Shown in pieces: positions 1 to 5,476 of a stretch of 5,476 nt of DNA (the stretch's first letter is position 1; each line of letters begins with the position of its first letter). This stretch comes from Clostridia bacterium (GTDB taxonomy: Bacteria; Bacillota; Clostridia; Christensenellales; Borkfalkiaceae), in NCBI GenBank assembly GCA_017648525.1, contig JAGCIP010000024.1, positions 1 through 5,476 on the forward strand. Direction: 5' to 3'. The notes under the pieces are model-generated. The model worked only from the letters and a program-made list of their open reading frames with translations. It searched no databases and had not been told where the DNA came from. The position numbers and the translations under genes are program-made.

Positions 1-51
1 GCAGGGTTTTTCCATTAAAAATCAACTATATGAAAGGATAGAGCCTATATC

Positions 52-1677
52 TTAATACATTCCACCCATACCGCCAGCAGGCATTTGCGGAACGTTTTCT
101 TCTTTAATGTCTGCAACTACCGATTCGGTGGTAAGGAATACGCCTGCAACAGAACCTGCGTTTTCAAGAGCGGTTCTTGTAACTTTGGTCGGGTCGATAA
201 TACCGCTTGCTACCATATCGGTGTATTCGTTAGTGAGTGCGTTAAATCCGTAGTTTGCTTTGTTTGCTTTTAATACTTCGTTTAGAATAACCGCACCGTC
301 AAGACCAGCGTTAAGGGCGATTTGTTTTAGGGGTGCTTGAACAGCCTTTAACACGATTTCAGCGCCCGTCTTTTCGTCACCAGAAAGGGTTGCAACGTAT
401 TTTTCAAGAGCCTTGATAGTAGAGATAAGTGCAATTCCGCCACCAGGAACGATACCTTCTTGTACAGCCGCTTTAGTTGCGTTAAGAGCGTCTTCAATAC
501 GAAGTTTCTTTTCTTTCATTTCAATTTCGGTTGCAGCGCCAACGTTGATTACTGCTACGCCACCAGCAAGTTTAGCAAGGCGTTCTTGTAATTTTTCTCT
601 ATCGTAATCAGAAGTAGTTTCAGCGATTTGTGCTTTGATTGCTTGCTTTCTGTTTTCAATTGCTCTTGCGTCGCCTGCACCGTTGATAATAGTAGTGTTG
701 TCTTTATCAACCTTAACCGTGCCTGCACGACCTAACATATCGAGAGATACGTCCTTAAATTCATAGCCTAATTCGCTAGAAATAACCGTACCACCGGTTA
801 AAATAGCAATATCTTCAAGCATAGCCTTTCTTCTATCGCCAAAGCCAGGTGCTTTTACTGCTACGCAGTTGAACACGCCTTTGAGTTTGTTTACAACAAG
901 TGCTGCAAGTGCGTCGCCTTCAACTTCTTCCGCAATAATAAGCAATCTCATACCTTGTTGAGCAATAGGTTCGATTACGGGTAAAATTTCTTGAATAGAA
1001 GAAATCTTTTTATCGGTAATTAAAATCACGGGTGATTCTAAAACCGCTTCCATCTTATCGGTGTTAGTAACCATATAAGCAGATGCGTAACCCCTATCAA
1101 ATTGCATACCTTCAACCGTGCTTAATTCGGTTTTCATAGTCTTGCTTTCTTCAATGGTGATAACACCGTCTTTGCCAACCTTTTCCATTGCTTCTGAAAT
1201 AAGTTCGCCAACCGTGTTGTCGCCAGCAGAGATAGACGCTACTTGGCAAATGTCGTTTTTATCTTTTACAGGTTTACTAATAGTTTTAAGTTCTTCAACA
1301 GCAACTGAAACAGCGCCTGCAATACCCTTTTTCAAAATAACGGGGTTTGCGCCTGCCGCAACGTTTTTAAGACCTTCGCCTATCATTGCTTGAGCAAGGA
1401 TTAAAGCGGTGGTCGTACCGTCGCCCGCAACGTCGTTAGTTTTGGTTGAAACTTCTTTAACCATAGATGCGCCCATATTTTCAAAAGCATCTTCAAGTTC
1501 AACTTCTTTTGCAATGGTAACACCGTCGTTAGTGATAAGCGGTGCACCGAATTTTCTTTCTAAAACTACGTTTCTACCTTTAGGTCCTAAAGTAATTTTA
1601 ACGGTGTCTGCTAAAGTGTCAACACCTTTTTGAAGAGCCTTTCTCGCTTCTTCGCCATATTTTAATTGTTTAGCCAT
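52..1677 (-). CDS. groEL: 60 kDa chaperonin GroEL (Hsp60/Cpn60)
   Basis: GroEL is the ATP-driven folding chamber of the cytoplasm. It forms a double heptameric ring and works with the GroES lid. The 541-residue product is full length for the family. Visible hallmarks are the nucleotide-binding segment with LGPKGRN (30-36), NDG with Asp51, and GDGTTT (85-90, Asp86). Asp396 in IEDALNAT matches the catalytic Asp398 of the E. coli protein. The Cpn60 signature AAVQEGIVPGGG lies at 403-414, and the tail ends in a short Gly-Met-rich GGMGGMY. The ATG at 1677 is preceded by AGGAG (1692-1688) with a 10-nt spacer, and the N-terminus MAKQLKYGEEAR is canonical. The gene starts 18 nt after the groES stop, so the two are surely co-transcribed. 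Nothing is missing or odd in the protein. Identification comes from reading the translation, and the family match is unmistakable. Confidence 0.99.
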   Translation of the reverse strand: MAKQLKYGEEARKALQKGVDTLADTVKITLGPKGRNVVLERKFGAPLITNDGVTIAKEVELEDAFENMGASMVKEVSTKTNDVAGDGTTTALILAQAMIGEGLKNVAAGANPVILKKGIAGAVSVAVEELKTISKPVKDKNDICQVASISAGDNTVGELISEAMEKVGKDGVITIEESKTMKTELSTVEGMQFDRGYASAYMVTNTDKMEAVLESPVILITDKKISSIQEILPVIEPIAQQGMRLLIIAEEVEGDALAALVVNKLKGVFNCVAVKAPGFGDRRKAMLEDIAILTGGTVISSELGYEFKDVSLDMLGRAGTVKVDKDNTTIINGAGDARAIENRKQAIKAQIAETTSDYDREKLQERLAKLAGGVAVINVGAATEIEMKEKKLRIEDALNATKAAVQEGIVPGGGIALISTIKALEKYVATLSGDEKTGAEIVLKAVQAPLKQIALNAGLDGAVILNEVLKANKANYGFNALTNEYTDMVASGIIDPTKVTRTALENAGSVAGVFLTTESVVADIKEENVPQMPAGGMGGMY

Positions 1678-1695
1678 TATGATTTCTCTCCTATA

Positions 1696-1980
1696 TTATT
1701 CTACGACAGCCAAAATGTCGCTTTGACGGATAATGGTAAGTTCCTTTCCGTCCACCTTAAATTCGCTACCTGCATATTTAGAATAAAGCACCGTGTCCCC
1801 TACCTTAACTTGCATAACGATTTCCTTACCGTCAACGATACCGCCAGGGCCAACGGCAACTATTTTTGCCATTTGTTGTTTTTCTTGTGACGCAGACGGC
1901 AAAATAAATCCACTCTGTGTCTTTTCTTCAGTTTCTACACTTTCGACAACTACTTTGTCGAATAAAGGTCTAACCTTCAT
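1696..1980 (-). CDS. groES: 10 kDa co-chaperonin GroES
   Basis: GroES is the heptameric lid that caps GroEL and closes the folding chamber. I place the start at the ATG at 1980, giving 94 residues that begin MKVRPLFDKVVVE, the usual GroES N-terminus and length. An in-frame ATG nine codons upstream (2007) would place the start inside the CIRCE operator and add MLKHTEVIK, which is not GroES sequence. The 1980 start has a perfect GGAGGT Shine-Dalgarno 7 nt upstream. The mobile loop that contacts GroEL is at about 17-35, with the hydrophobic F25-I26-L27 after SG. The roof-loop region GPGG is at 44-47, and the C-terminal beta strands end in DILAVVE. It is the first gene of the operon, with groEL 18 nt downstream. 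Regulation is by the promoter and CIRCE site just upstream. Confidence 0.98.
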   Translation of the reverse strand: MKVRPLFDKVVVESVETEEKTQSGFILPSASQEKQQMAKIVAVGPGGIVDGKEIVMQVKVGDTVLYSKYAGSEFKVDGKELTIIRQSDILAVVE

Positions 1981-1987
1981 CTTGATT

Positions 1988-1993
1988 ACCTCC
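1988..1993 (-). promoter_or_regulatory. groES ribosome binding site
   Basis: GGAGGT on the minus strand, 7 nt before the ATG at 1980. It is a full-strength Shine-Dalgarno and decides the groES start in favour of 1980 over the upstream in-frame ATG at 2007. Confidence 0.9.
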
Positions 1994-2000
1994 GTATGTT

Positions 2001-2027
2001 TTAGCACTCTCGTGTTTTAAGTGCTAA
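2001..2027 (-). promoter_or_regulatory. CIRCE operator (HrcA binding site)
   Basis: Inverted repeat TTAGCACTC-N9-AAGTGCTAA on the plus strand, matching the CIRCE consensus TTAGCACTC-N9-GAGTGCTAA with one mismatch (A for G at 2019). CIRCE is the operator of the HrcA repressor in Gram-positive heat-shock operons. It lies between the -10 box and the groES ribosome binding site and covers the expected transcription start. That placement is typical for HrcA repression of groESL. The hrcA gene itself is not in the window. Confidence 0.95.
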
Positions 2028-2032
2028 TATTT

Positions 2033-2060
2033 ATTATAAACACTTATTTTCATTTGTCAA
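2033..2060 (-). promoter_or_regulatory. Sigma-A-type promoter of groES-groEL
   Basis: On the minus strand a perfect TTGACA (-35, 2060-2055) and a perfect TATAAT (-10, 2038-2033) are separated by 16 nt. The expected start of transcription is near 2026, inside the CIRCE element. A housekeeping-sigma promoter this close to consensus, held down by HrcA, is the usual design of class I heat-shock operons. Confidence 0.92.
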
Positions 2061-2121
2061 CGATATATGCGCTAAATATTTAAATTTTTTTAGTGTTTTT
2101 CTTGCTCTTAAAAAGTTTTTG

Positions 2122-2161
2122 CGCTTTTTTGCTAAAAAAAGTCGGTTTTTAGCAATAAGCG
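2122..2161 (-). terminator. Hairpin downstream of the ClC gene, probable terminator
   Basis: A perfect 10-bp stem (2129-2138 with 2146-2155, TTGCTAAAAA on the plus strand) has a 7-nt loop. A further 5 bp (2122-2126 with 2157-2161, CGCTT/AAGCG) extend it across a small internal loop. It begins 12 nt past the ClC stop and sits before the groES promoter. The downstream side on the minus strand has a T5 run only about 7 nt after the stem (2116-2112 region), so it is not a textbook rho-independent terminator. Function is inferred from position and stem length. Confidence 0.5.
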
Positions 2162-2173
2162 ATAAGTTGCGTT

Positions 2174-3769
2174 TTATTCTGGTCCAGCCTCGGTTTCGTC
2201 GTAATCTTGCTCCCCGACTATTGCGGTTAACTCGGCTTTGGTGTGCGGTTCGTCAAAGGTTGCGTATCTTATATGCAAAACGTCGCCTTCGTGGAAAACC
2301 TTTGCCCCCTGTTGGTCTATTTCTGCATAACGAGACTTACTCGGTATTATAGAAAGCAAAAAGAAATTTGACGGCCAAAGAATATCTCTTGCGTGTCTAA
2401 ACTCGGCAAAACTGCCCTTTTTAATAGTAATATGCGTATCTATAATTTTTCTTTCGTGCGTTTCTTCTTGGGATTTTATAATGTTACTTATAATACTATC
2501 GTTTATTCCCTTTACTTCAAATATTTCAGTTATAACGAAAGATACCGCAACGACAATTATAACGTGAATAACGTTATTCACTCCGCCTAATGCTTCCAAA
2601 GAGAAAACTAAAGCGGTAAGTGGCATTTTCATCATTGCTGAAATGCAAGCGGAAATGCCCAAAACTAAAATCGCCGTGTAATATGCGTCCGACATACCGA
2701 AAAGTTGTTGCAACGATTTGCTTATAATAGATGCAGTTATCGCACCAAGCGCAATAATAGGAACGAACACACCACCCGTCAACTTGTTGGTATTTGCAAA
2801 CAAAGTCAAGGTCATTCTTACGAAAAGTAGTATGAAAAGCCCGTAAACCGCCACGTCTTTTTCTAAAAGTAAAGTAAAAGTTTCGTGCCCCGTTGAGATA
2901 AAGGAATAAGAGACTAAACCAAAAATTAAAGTCAACACGTAAACGGCAAAAATCTTTATTCTATGCGGAACTTTTTTGAGTTTAACATTAAAGAATTTGC
3001 TTATTAAATGATAATATTTTAAGAAAACAACGGCAAAAAGCCCGACTAAAACGCCAACTAAAAGGGGTATCCACGCATCTTTTACTGCAAGCGTCATAAC
3101 TTGAATGCTTGGGAAAAGTGCAACGCTTAATCCTAGCAATGGGCATAAAAGTTCAGAAACCATTTGCGCAAACAAAACGGCAACTGCTCCCACTATTAAA
3201 ATCATAGGCGAAATTCTTTGATGCGCTTCTTCTACCGCAAACAACACGCCAGAAATTGACGCACCCGTTGCAACAGCAAAACCCGCACACGCACCGCCCG
3301 TCATTGCGTAACCGCTCCAAGCGGGGTGCTTTTTTGCAAAAAGGGAAACGCTTCCCTTACCTACCGCAGTTCCCATCAAAACGGACGGACCTTCGTTTCC
3401 TAAAGGCACACCGATTAAAAATGACGTTAGCGACATAAAAAATACACCGATAAGCGTTCTTAACCACTTAAACGTTACTATGTTCCTAAGTAGTGCGATA
3501 GACGACGGTATTCCGCCCCCTCTAACCCTAGGTTGTCTTTTATAAATATAAGAAAACAGTAATGCAACACCGTAAAAAAAGATTAAAACCAAGGGTATAA
3601 AATAAAGCCTATCACGCAAAAACTCGTAAGAATTTTCAGAAAAACTTATTATTAATTTTGCCATGAACTTATAAAGCACGACTATTAAAGCGGTGAAAAC
3701 GCCCGTTATCGCACCAAAAATAATTGCAGGAAAAATTAAATTTATAAAATGACCTTTTAACTTTTTCAT
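2174..3769 (-). CDS. ClC-family chloride channel/H+ antiporter with C-terminal TrkA-C-like domain
   Basis: A polytopic inner-membrane anion transporter of the ClC family, 531 residues, somewhat longer than a bare prokaryotic ClC because of a soluble tail. Conserved ClC blocks appear in order: GGGIP (84-88, family GSGIP), GNEGP (124-128, family GREGP, with the gating Glu126), AVEEAHQR (178-185), where Glu181 matches the internal proton glutamate Glu203 of E. coli ClC, and GGVFVP (332-337). Both glutamates of the exchanger type are kept, suggesting Cl-/H+ antiport rather than a channel. The anion-coordinating Ser107 is replaced by Gly85. By alignment of the last helix (KGINDSII), Tyr445 appears replaced by Asn423. 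Residues of about 437-519 form a soluble domain (GSFAEFRHARDILWP, then HEGDVLHIRY) resembling TrkA-C/RCK-C regulatory domains. The ATG at 3769 has AAAGGA-type pairing about 12 nt upstream. The gene stands alone between two hairpins. Physiological substrate is not proven by sequence. Confidence 0.93.
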   Translation of the reverse strand: MKKLKGHFINLIFPAIIFGAITGVFTALIVVLYKFMAKLIISFSENSYEFLRDRLYFIPLVLIFFYGVALLFSYIYKRQPRVRGGGIPSSIALLRNIVTFKWLRTLIGVFFMSLTSFLIGVPLGNEGPSVLMGTAVGKGSVSLFAKKHPAWSGYAMTGGACAGFAVATGASISGVLFAVEEAHQRISPMILIVGAVAVLFAQMVSELLCPLLGLSVALFPSIQVMTLAVKDAWIPLLVGVLVGLFAVVFLKYYHLISKFFNVKLKKVPHRIKIFAVYVLTLIFGLVSYSFISTGHETFTLLLEKDVAVYGLFILLFVRMTLTLFANTNKLTGGVFVPIIALGAITASIISKSLQQLFGMSDAYYTAILVLGISACISAMMKMPLTALVFSLEALGGVNNVIHVIIVVAVSFVITEIFEVKGINDSIISNIIKSQEETHERKIIDTHITIKKGSFAEFRHARDILWPSNFFLLSIIPSKSRYAEIDQQGAKVFHEGDVLHIRYATFDEPHTKAELTAIVGEQDYDETEAGPE

Positions 3770-3795
3770 ATATAATAAATTCCTTTTAATACCGC

Positions 3796-3827
3796 ATTAT
3801 AATACATCAAAAGCAAATAAAAATCAA
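3796..3827 (-). promoter_or_regulatory. Possible promoter of the ClC gene
   Basis: A perfect TATAAT on the minus strand (3801-3796) lies 26 nt upstream of the ClC start codon and just ahead of its ribosome binding site (AAAAGGAA, 3787-3780). The best -35-like hexamer is TTGATT (3827-3822), but the 20-nt spacer is longer than ideal. The gene needs its own promoter because a terminator-like hairpin lies immediately upstream. Confidence 0.4.
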
Positions 3828-3840
3828 GCGTTTTGAAAGC

Positions 3841-3892
3841 AAAAAAAAGAATTGACAAACAAAGTTTTTTCCTTTGATTGACAATTCTTTTT
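3841..3892 (-). terminator. Long hairpin terminator, probably bidirectional
   Basis: Arms 3844-3864 and 3872-3892 pair over 21 positions with two A/A mismatches (3859/3877 and 3855/3881) and a 7-nt loop. The arm ends are A-runs and T-runs, so a minus-strand transcript leaves the stem into a T tract (complement of 3848-3841), and a plus-strand transcript also meets Ts. It lies 33 nt after the stop of the HEASH membrane protein gene and before the ClC promoter region, so its main job is probably to end that transcript. Confidence 0.8.
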
Positions 3893-3924
3893 AATAATTT
3901 AATTAAGTATAACTTTATCAGGTT

Positions 3925-4746
3925 TTAGCGTCTAAAAATCTTTCTAATACCCCAGAACAAACCTTTTAGCAAAAGGGCAAGCGCTAAACACAAAGCAGAA
4001 AGCACCAACGATAGCATAAGTACGCTAATAATGAAACTGCCCGCCGTGTTCATTAGGCCCAAGAACACGTTATAAAAAGCACCTGTCAAAAATCCTAAAA
4101 CTAAATTAACCGCAAGGATTATAAATAACAAAATAGGAATAGCCACAAGCGAGCCTTTTATATCCGCTCCGCTTAAACTCATGTGCAAAGCAATACAAAT
4201 GCTGGCCACCATAAATACCCACCATTGCCAGCCGATAGATACTTCTAAGAACATAGCCGAAATCATACCCTTAAACATTTCGGGGATACATTCAAGCATA
4301 TTAACGTTAGCGCCAAGTGCTTGAATATTTGAAAAATACGAATTAATTTGTTCAAAAGTGTTAGGCAAAAGGTATTTCATACCAAAGAAAATAACCAACG
4401 TGCCAACCACGATAGGCGCAACGCCTATGAAATAGTTGCCTATTTGTTGATAAATATTTTTGGGATTCCAAGAGTGATTAACGTAACCCAAAACACCGTC
4501 CGCATCGTTAATTTGGAAAAATTTAACTTCGTTAACTTTGTGAAAGAAAACCAAACACATTACCAAGTGGCTTGCCTCGTGAATAGGCGTGCCGATAAAG
4601 CCCGTGCCGTAAATAGAAAGTTTGCTGTAATTAGTCACTTTATAGAAAAAGCGGTTAATTAAAGAAATTATAAACCCAACGAAATAAACAAGCCCTATAA
4701 AAGTAACCGCGTGCCAAAGCGCGTTTAATAAAATATCTACTATCAT
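3925..4746 (-). CDS. Multi-spanning membrane protein with HExxH zinc-metalloprotease motif (M50/site-2-protease-like)
   Basis: A 273-residue, very hydrophobic protein with about six predicted membrane segments (roughly 10-31, 47-68, 103-124, 172-190, 198-224 and 233-262) and a basic C-terminus (GIRKIFRR). Its key feature is HEASH at 56-60 inside or beside the second hydrophobic segment (GTPIHEASHLVMCLVF). This fits an intramembrane or membrane-embedded zinc site with His56, His60 and catalytic Glu57. A third ligand is plausibly Asp195 in SLSGADIKG, reminiscent of the SGD-type segment in DUF3267/M50-like families; that pairing is my inference. A conserved-looking stretch GYVNHSWNPKNIYQQIGNYFIGVAPI (87-112) follows the motif. 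The ATG at 4746 has AAAGGTG 4 nt upstream. It begins 48 nt after the preceding gene's stop, with a palindrome between, and ends before a strong hairpin. I do not recognise a named gene; the substrate is unknown, and proteolytic activity is not proven. Confidence 0.8.
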   Translation of the reverse strand: MIVDILLNALWHAVTFIGLVYFVGFIISLINRFFYKVTNYSKLSIYGTGFIGTPIHEASHLVMCLVFFHKVNEVKFFQINDADGVLGYVNHSWNPKNIYQQIGNYFIGVAPIVVGTLVIFFGMKYLLPNTFEQINSYFSNIQALGANVNMLECIPEMFKGMISAMFLEVSIGWQWWVFMVASICIALHMSLSGADIKGSLVAIPILLFIILAVNLVLGFLTGAFYNVFLGLMNTAGSFIISVLMLSLVLSALCLALALLLKGLFWGIRKIFRR

Positions 4747-4762
4747 AATTCACCTTTATAAA

Positions 4763-4790
4763 TTATAGGGGCGGTAGTCCGCCCCTATAA
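4763..4790. repeat. GC-rich perfect palindrome, REP-like or terminator hairpin
   Basis: A perfect 12-bp stem, TTATAGGGGCGG with CCGCCCCTATAA, and a 4-nt loop (TAGT). It is strikingly GC-rich in an AT-rich neighbourhood. It sits 4 nt past the stop of the beta-sandwich protein gene and 16 nt before the next start codon. On the minus strand it is followed only by ATTTATAAA, with no clean T tract. It could end the upstream transcript, shield its 3' end, or be a copy of a short dispersed intergenic repeat. One copy is visible here, so the dispersed-repeat reading is inference. Confidence 0.75.
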
Positions 4791-4794
4791 GAGT

Positions 4795-5476
4795 TTATTC
4801 TGCCGGTTTTACAAAATTGCATTGCCAAATTTGAGATTCAACGGTAGTAGAAGAAATAACGTTGTTTCCGTTACCGATTGCACGGATTCTTACACGAACT
4901 GAAGTTACAGTATCACCAGGTTTCATATAATCTTTTGCAAAATTATATTTTTGACCTTCAGATACGTAAACTTTTTCACCGTACTCTCCGCCGTTTACTG
5001 CAAATTCTAATTCATAACCAATAGCATAATCAACAATCGGCCACGTGAATGAACCAGATTGCGTCAAAATGATTTCCTCTGTGTTAGGAGTTCTTAACAA
5101 TCTTATAGTCTTTGTTTCAGAATCGTCAGACCTTACGTAATATACACCATTATCATCAAACGAGCCGGTGCATGCGTAAACTTTTACTCTATATTCACCA
5201 GTTGCATTAGGATTATGAGAATAAGTGAGTTCTTTGGTTTCAGGTGAAACAGCGCCGGCAATTTGGTAAATGTAATTACCATTAGTAGGCGTGGTTATTT
5301 CACCGCTTGCATTCTTGTAGTAAGATTCTTTAGTAATATTAACTACGATACAGCCGTCAACGCTGAAACTATCTTTACTATATGAAACAGAAATTTCAGG
5401 AGCAGTTAACTTTTCAACTCTTTGAACGAACGTAAACGGATTAGAATCAATCGTTCTAGCCCCAAGTCCATCACCA
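4795..5476 (-). CDS. 3' part of a gene for a tandem FN3/Ig-like beta-sandwich protein, probably extracellular
   Basis: The reading frame is open from the window edge (first full codon 5475-5473) to the TAA at 4797-4795, giving 226 visible residues with the N-terminus outside. A TTG at 5100 could be taken as a start, but the frame continues upstream without a stop and has coherent protein sequence, so that start is spurious. Two modules can be seen. One starts near visible residue 22 (KLTAPEISVSY) and runs to about 123. The second starts near 126 (LLRTPNTEEIIL), with SGSFTWPIVDYAIGYELEF, the typical tryptophan-then-GYE pattern of fibronectin type III domains. Both are rich in Thr, Ser, Val, Tyr and Gly, as in secreted beta-sandwich proteins. 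The C-terminus (QCNFVKPAE) has no LPXTG motif, membrane anchor or SLH domain in view. A signal peptide or lipobox, if present, would be upstream. Specific function and ligand are unknown. Confidence 0.8.
   Translation of the reverse strand, partial: GDGLGARTIDSNPFTFVQRVEKLTAPEISVSYSKDSFSVDGCIVVNITKESYYKNASGEITTPTNGNYIYQIAGAVSPETKELTYSHNPNATGEYRVKVYACTGSFDDNGVYYVRSDDSETKTIRLLRTPNTEEIILTQSGSFTWPIVDYAIGYELEFAVNGGEYGEKVYVSEGQKYNFAKDYMKPGDTVTSVRVRIRAIGNGNNVISSTTVESQIWQCNFVKPAE

Noticed and set aside
1..51. Possible terminator after groEL
   Set aside because: Only a weak 4-5 bp pairing (ATAG-AGC-CTAT near 38-48) with no adjoining T tract is visible before the window ends. The real terminator is probably outside the window or absent.
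85..2020. Plus-strand open frames opposite groEL and groES (for example 1118-1393, 1409-1633, 1793-2020)
   Set aside because: They are antisense to strongly conserved coding sequence, have no ribosome binding sites of note, and their translations are low-complexity shadows of the chaperonin codons.
2174..3769. CLC-F type fluoride exporter
   Set aside because: The protein keeps Pro in GNEGP and the internal proton glutamate in AVEEAHQR, and no fluoride riboswitch-like leader fits the short (about 20-nt) upstream region. The general ClC assignment is safer.
3841..3892. The paired TTGACAA-like segments as a regulatory operator or transposon end
   Set aside because: Flanking A and T runs, the short loop and the position right after a stop codon fit a terminator. 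There is no transposase or target duplication nearby.
2119..4662. Plus-strand open frames opposite the ClC and membrane protein genes (2119-2352, 2393-2590, 3256-3438, 4348-4662)
   Set aside because: They overlap well-supported minus-strand genes and show no recognisable domain; one begins inside the ClC terminator hairpin.
4762..4790. TATAAT at 4767-4762 as a promoter for the HEASH membrane protein gene
   Set aside because: The hexamer is formed by the edge of the palindrome. The 17-nt upstream hexamer is TTATAG, a poor -35, and the implied start of transcription would fall inside the ribosome binding site at 4757-4751.

Overview
The window reads as chromosomal DNA from an AT-rich, low-GC Gram-positive bacterium, most likely an uncultured Bacillota/Clostridia-type lineage. 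This rests on the groES-groEL operon with a CIRCE operator, consensus sigma-A promoter elements, strong GGAGG-type ribosome binding sites, and a ClC transporter of the kind seen in Firmicutes. The lineage is inferred; no taxonomic marker beyond GroEL is present. All five supported genes lie on the minus strand, so transcription runs from the high-coordinate end towards position 1.

Layout in transcription order. (1) 5476-4795: the 3' part of a gene for a large, probably extracellular protein built of tandem fibronectin-III/Ig-like beta-sandwich modules. Its 5' end is outside the window. (2) 4790-4763: a perfect 12-bp GC-rich palindrome in the short gap. (3) 4746-3925: a multi-spanning membrane protein with an HEASH (HExxH) zinc-metalloprotease motif, M50/site-2-protease-like. 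(4) 3892-3841: a long A/T-flanked hairpin, the likely terminator. (5) 3769-2174: a ClC-family anion transporter with a C-terminal TrkA-C/RCK-C-like domain. It is followed by a second hairpin at 2161-2122. (6) 2060-2001: a consensus promoter (TTGACA-N16-TATAAT) overlapping a CIRCE operator. It drives groES (1980-1696) and groEL (1677-52).

Functionally, groES and groEL form one heat-shock chaperonin operon, probably repressed by HrcA. The ClC gene and the metalloprotease gene look like independent units separated by terminators, and nothing ties them to the chaperonin. I see no mobile element, CRISPR array, tRNA or rRNA. The region is mostly ordinary core genome. The points worth a second look are the altered anion-site residues and fused regulatory domain of the ClC protein, the poorly characterised HEASH membrane protein, and the REP-like palindrome.
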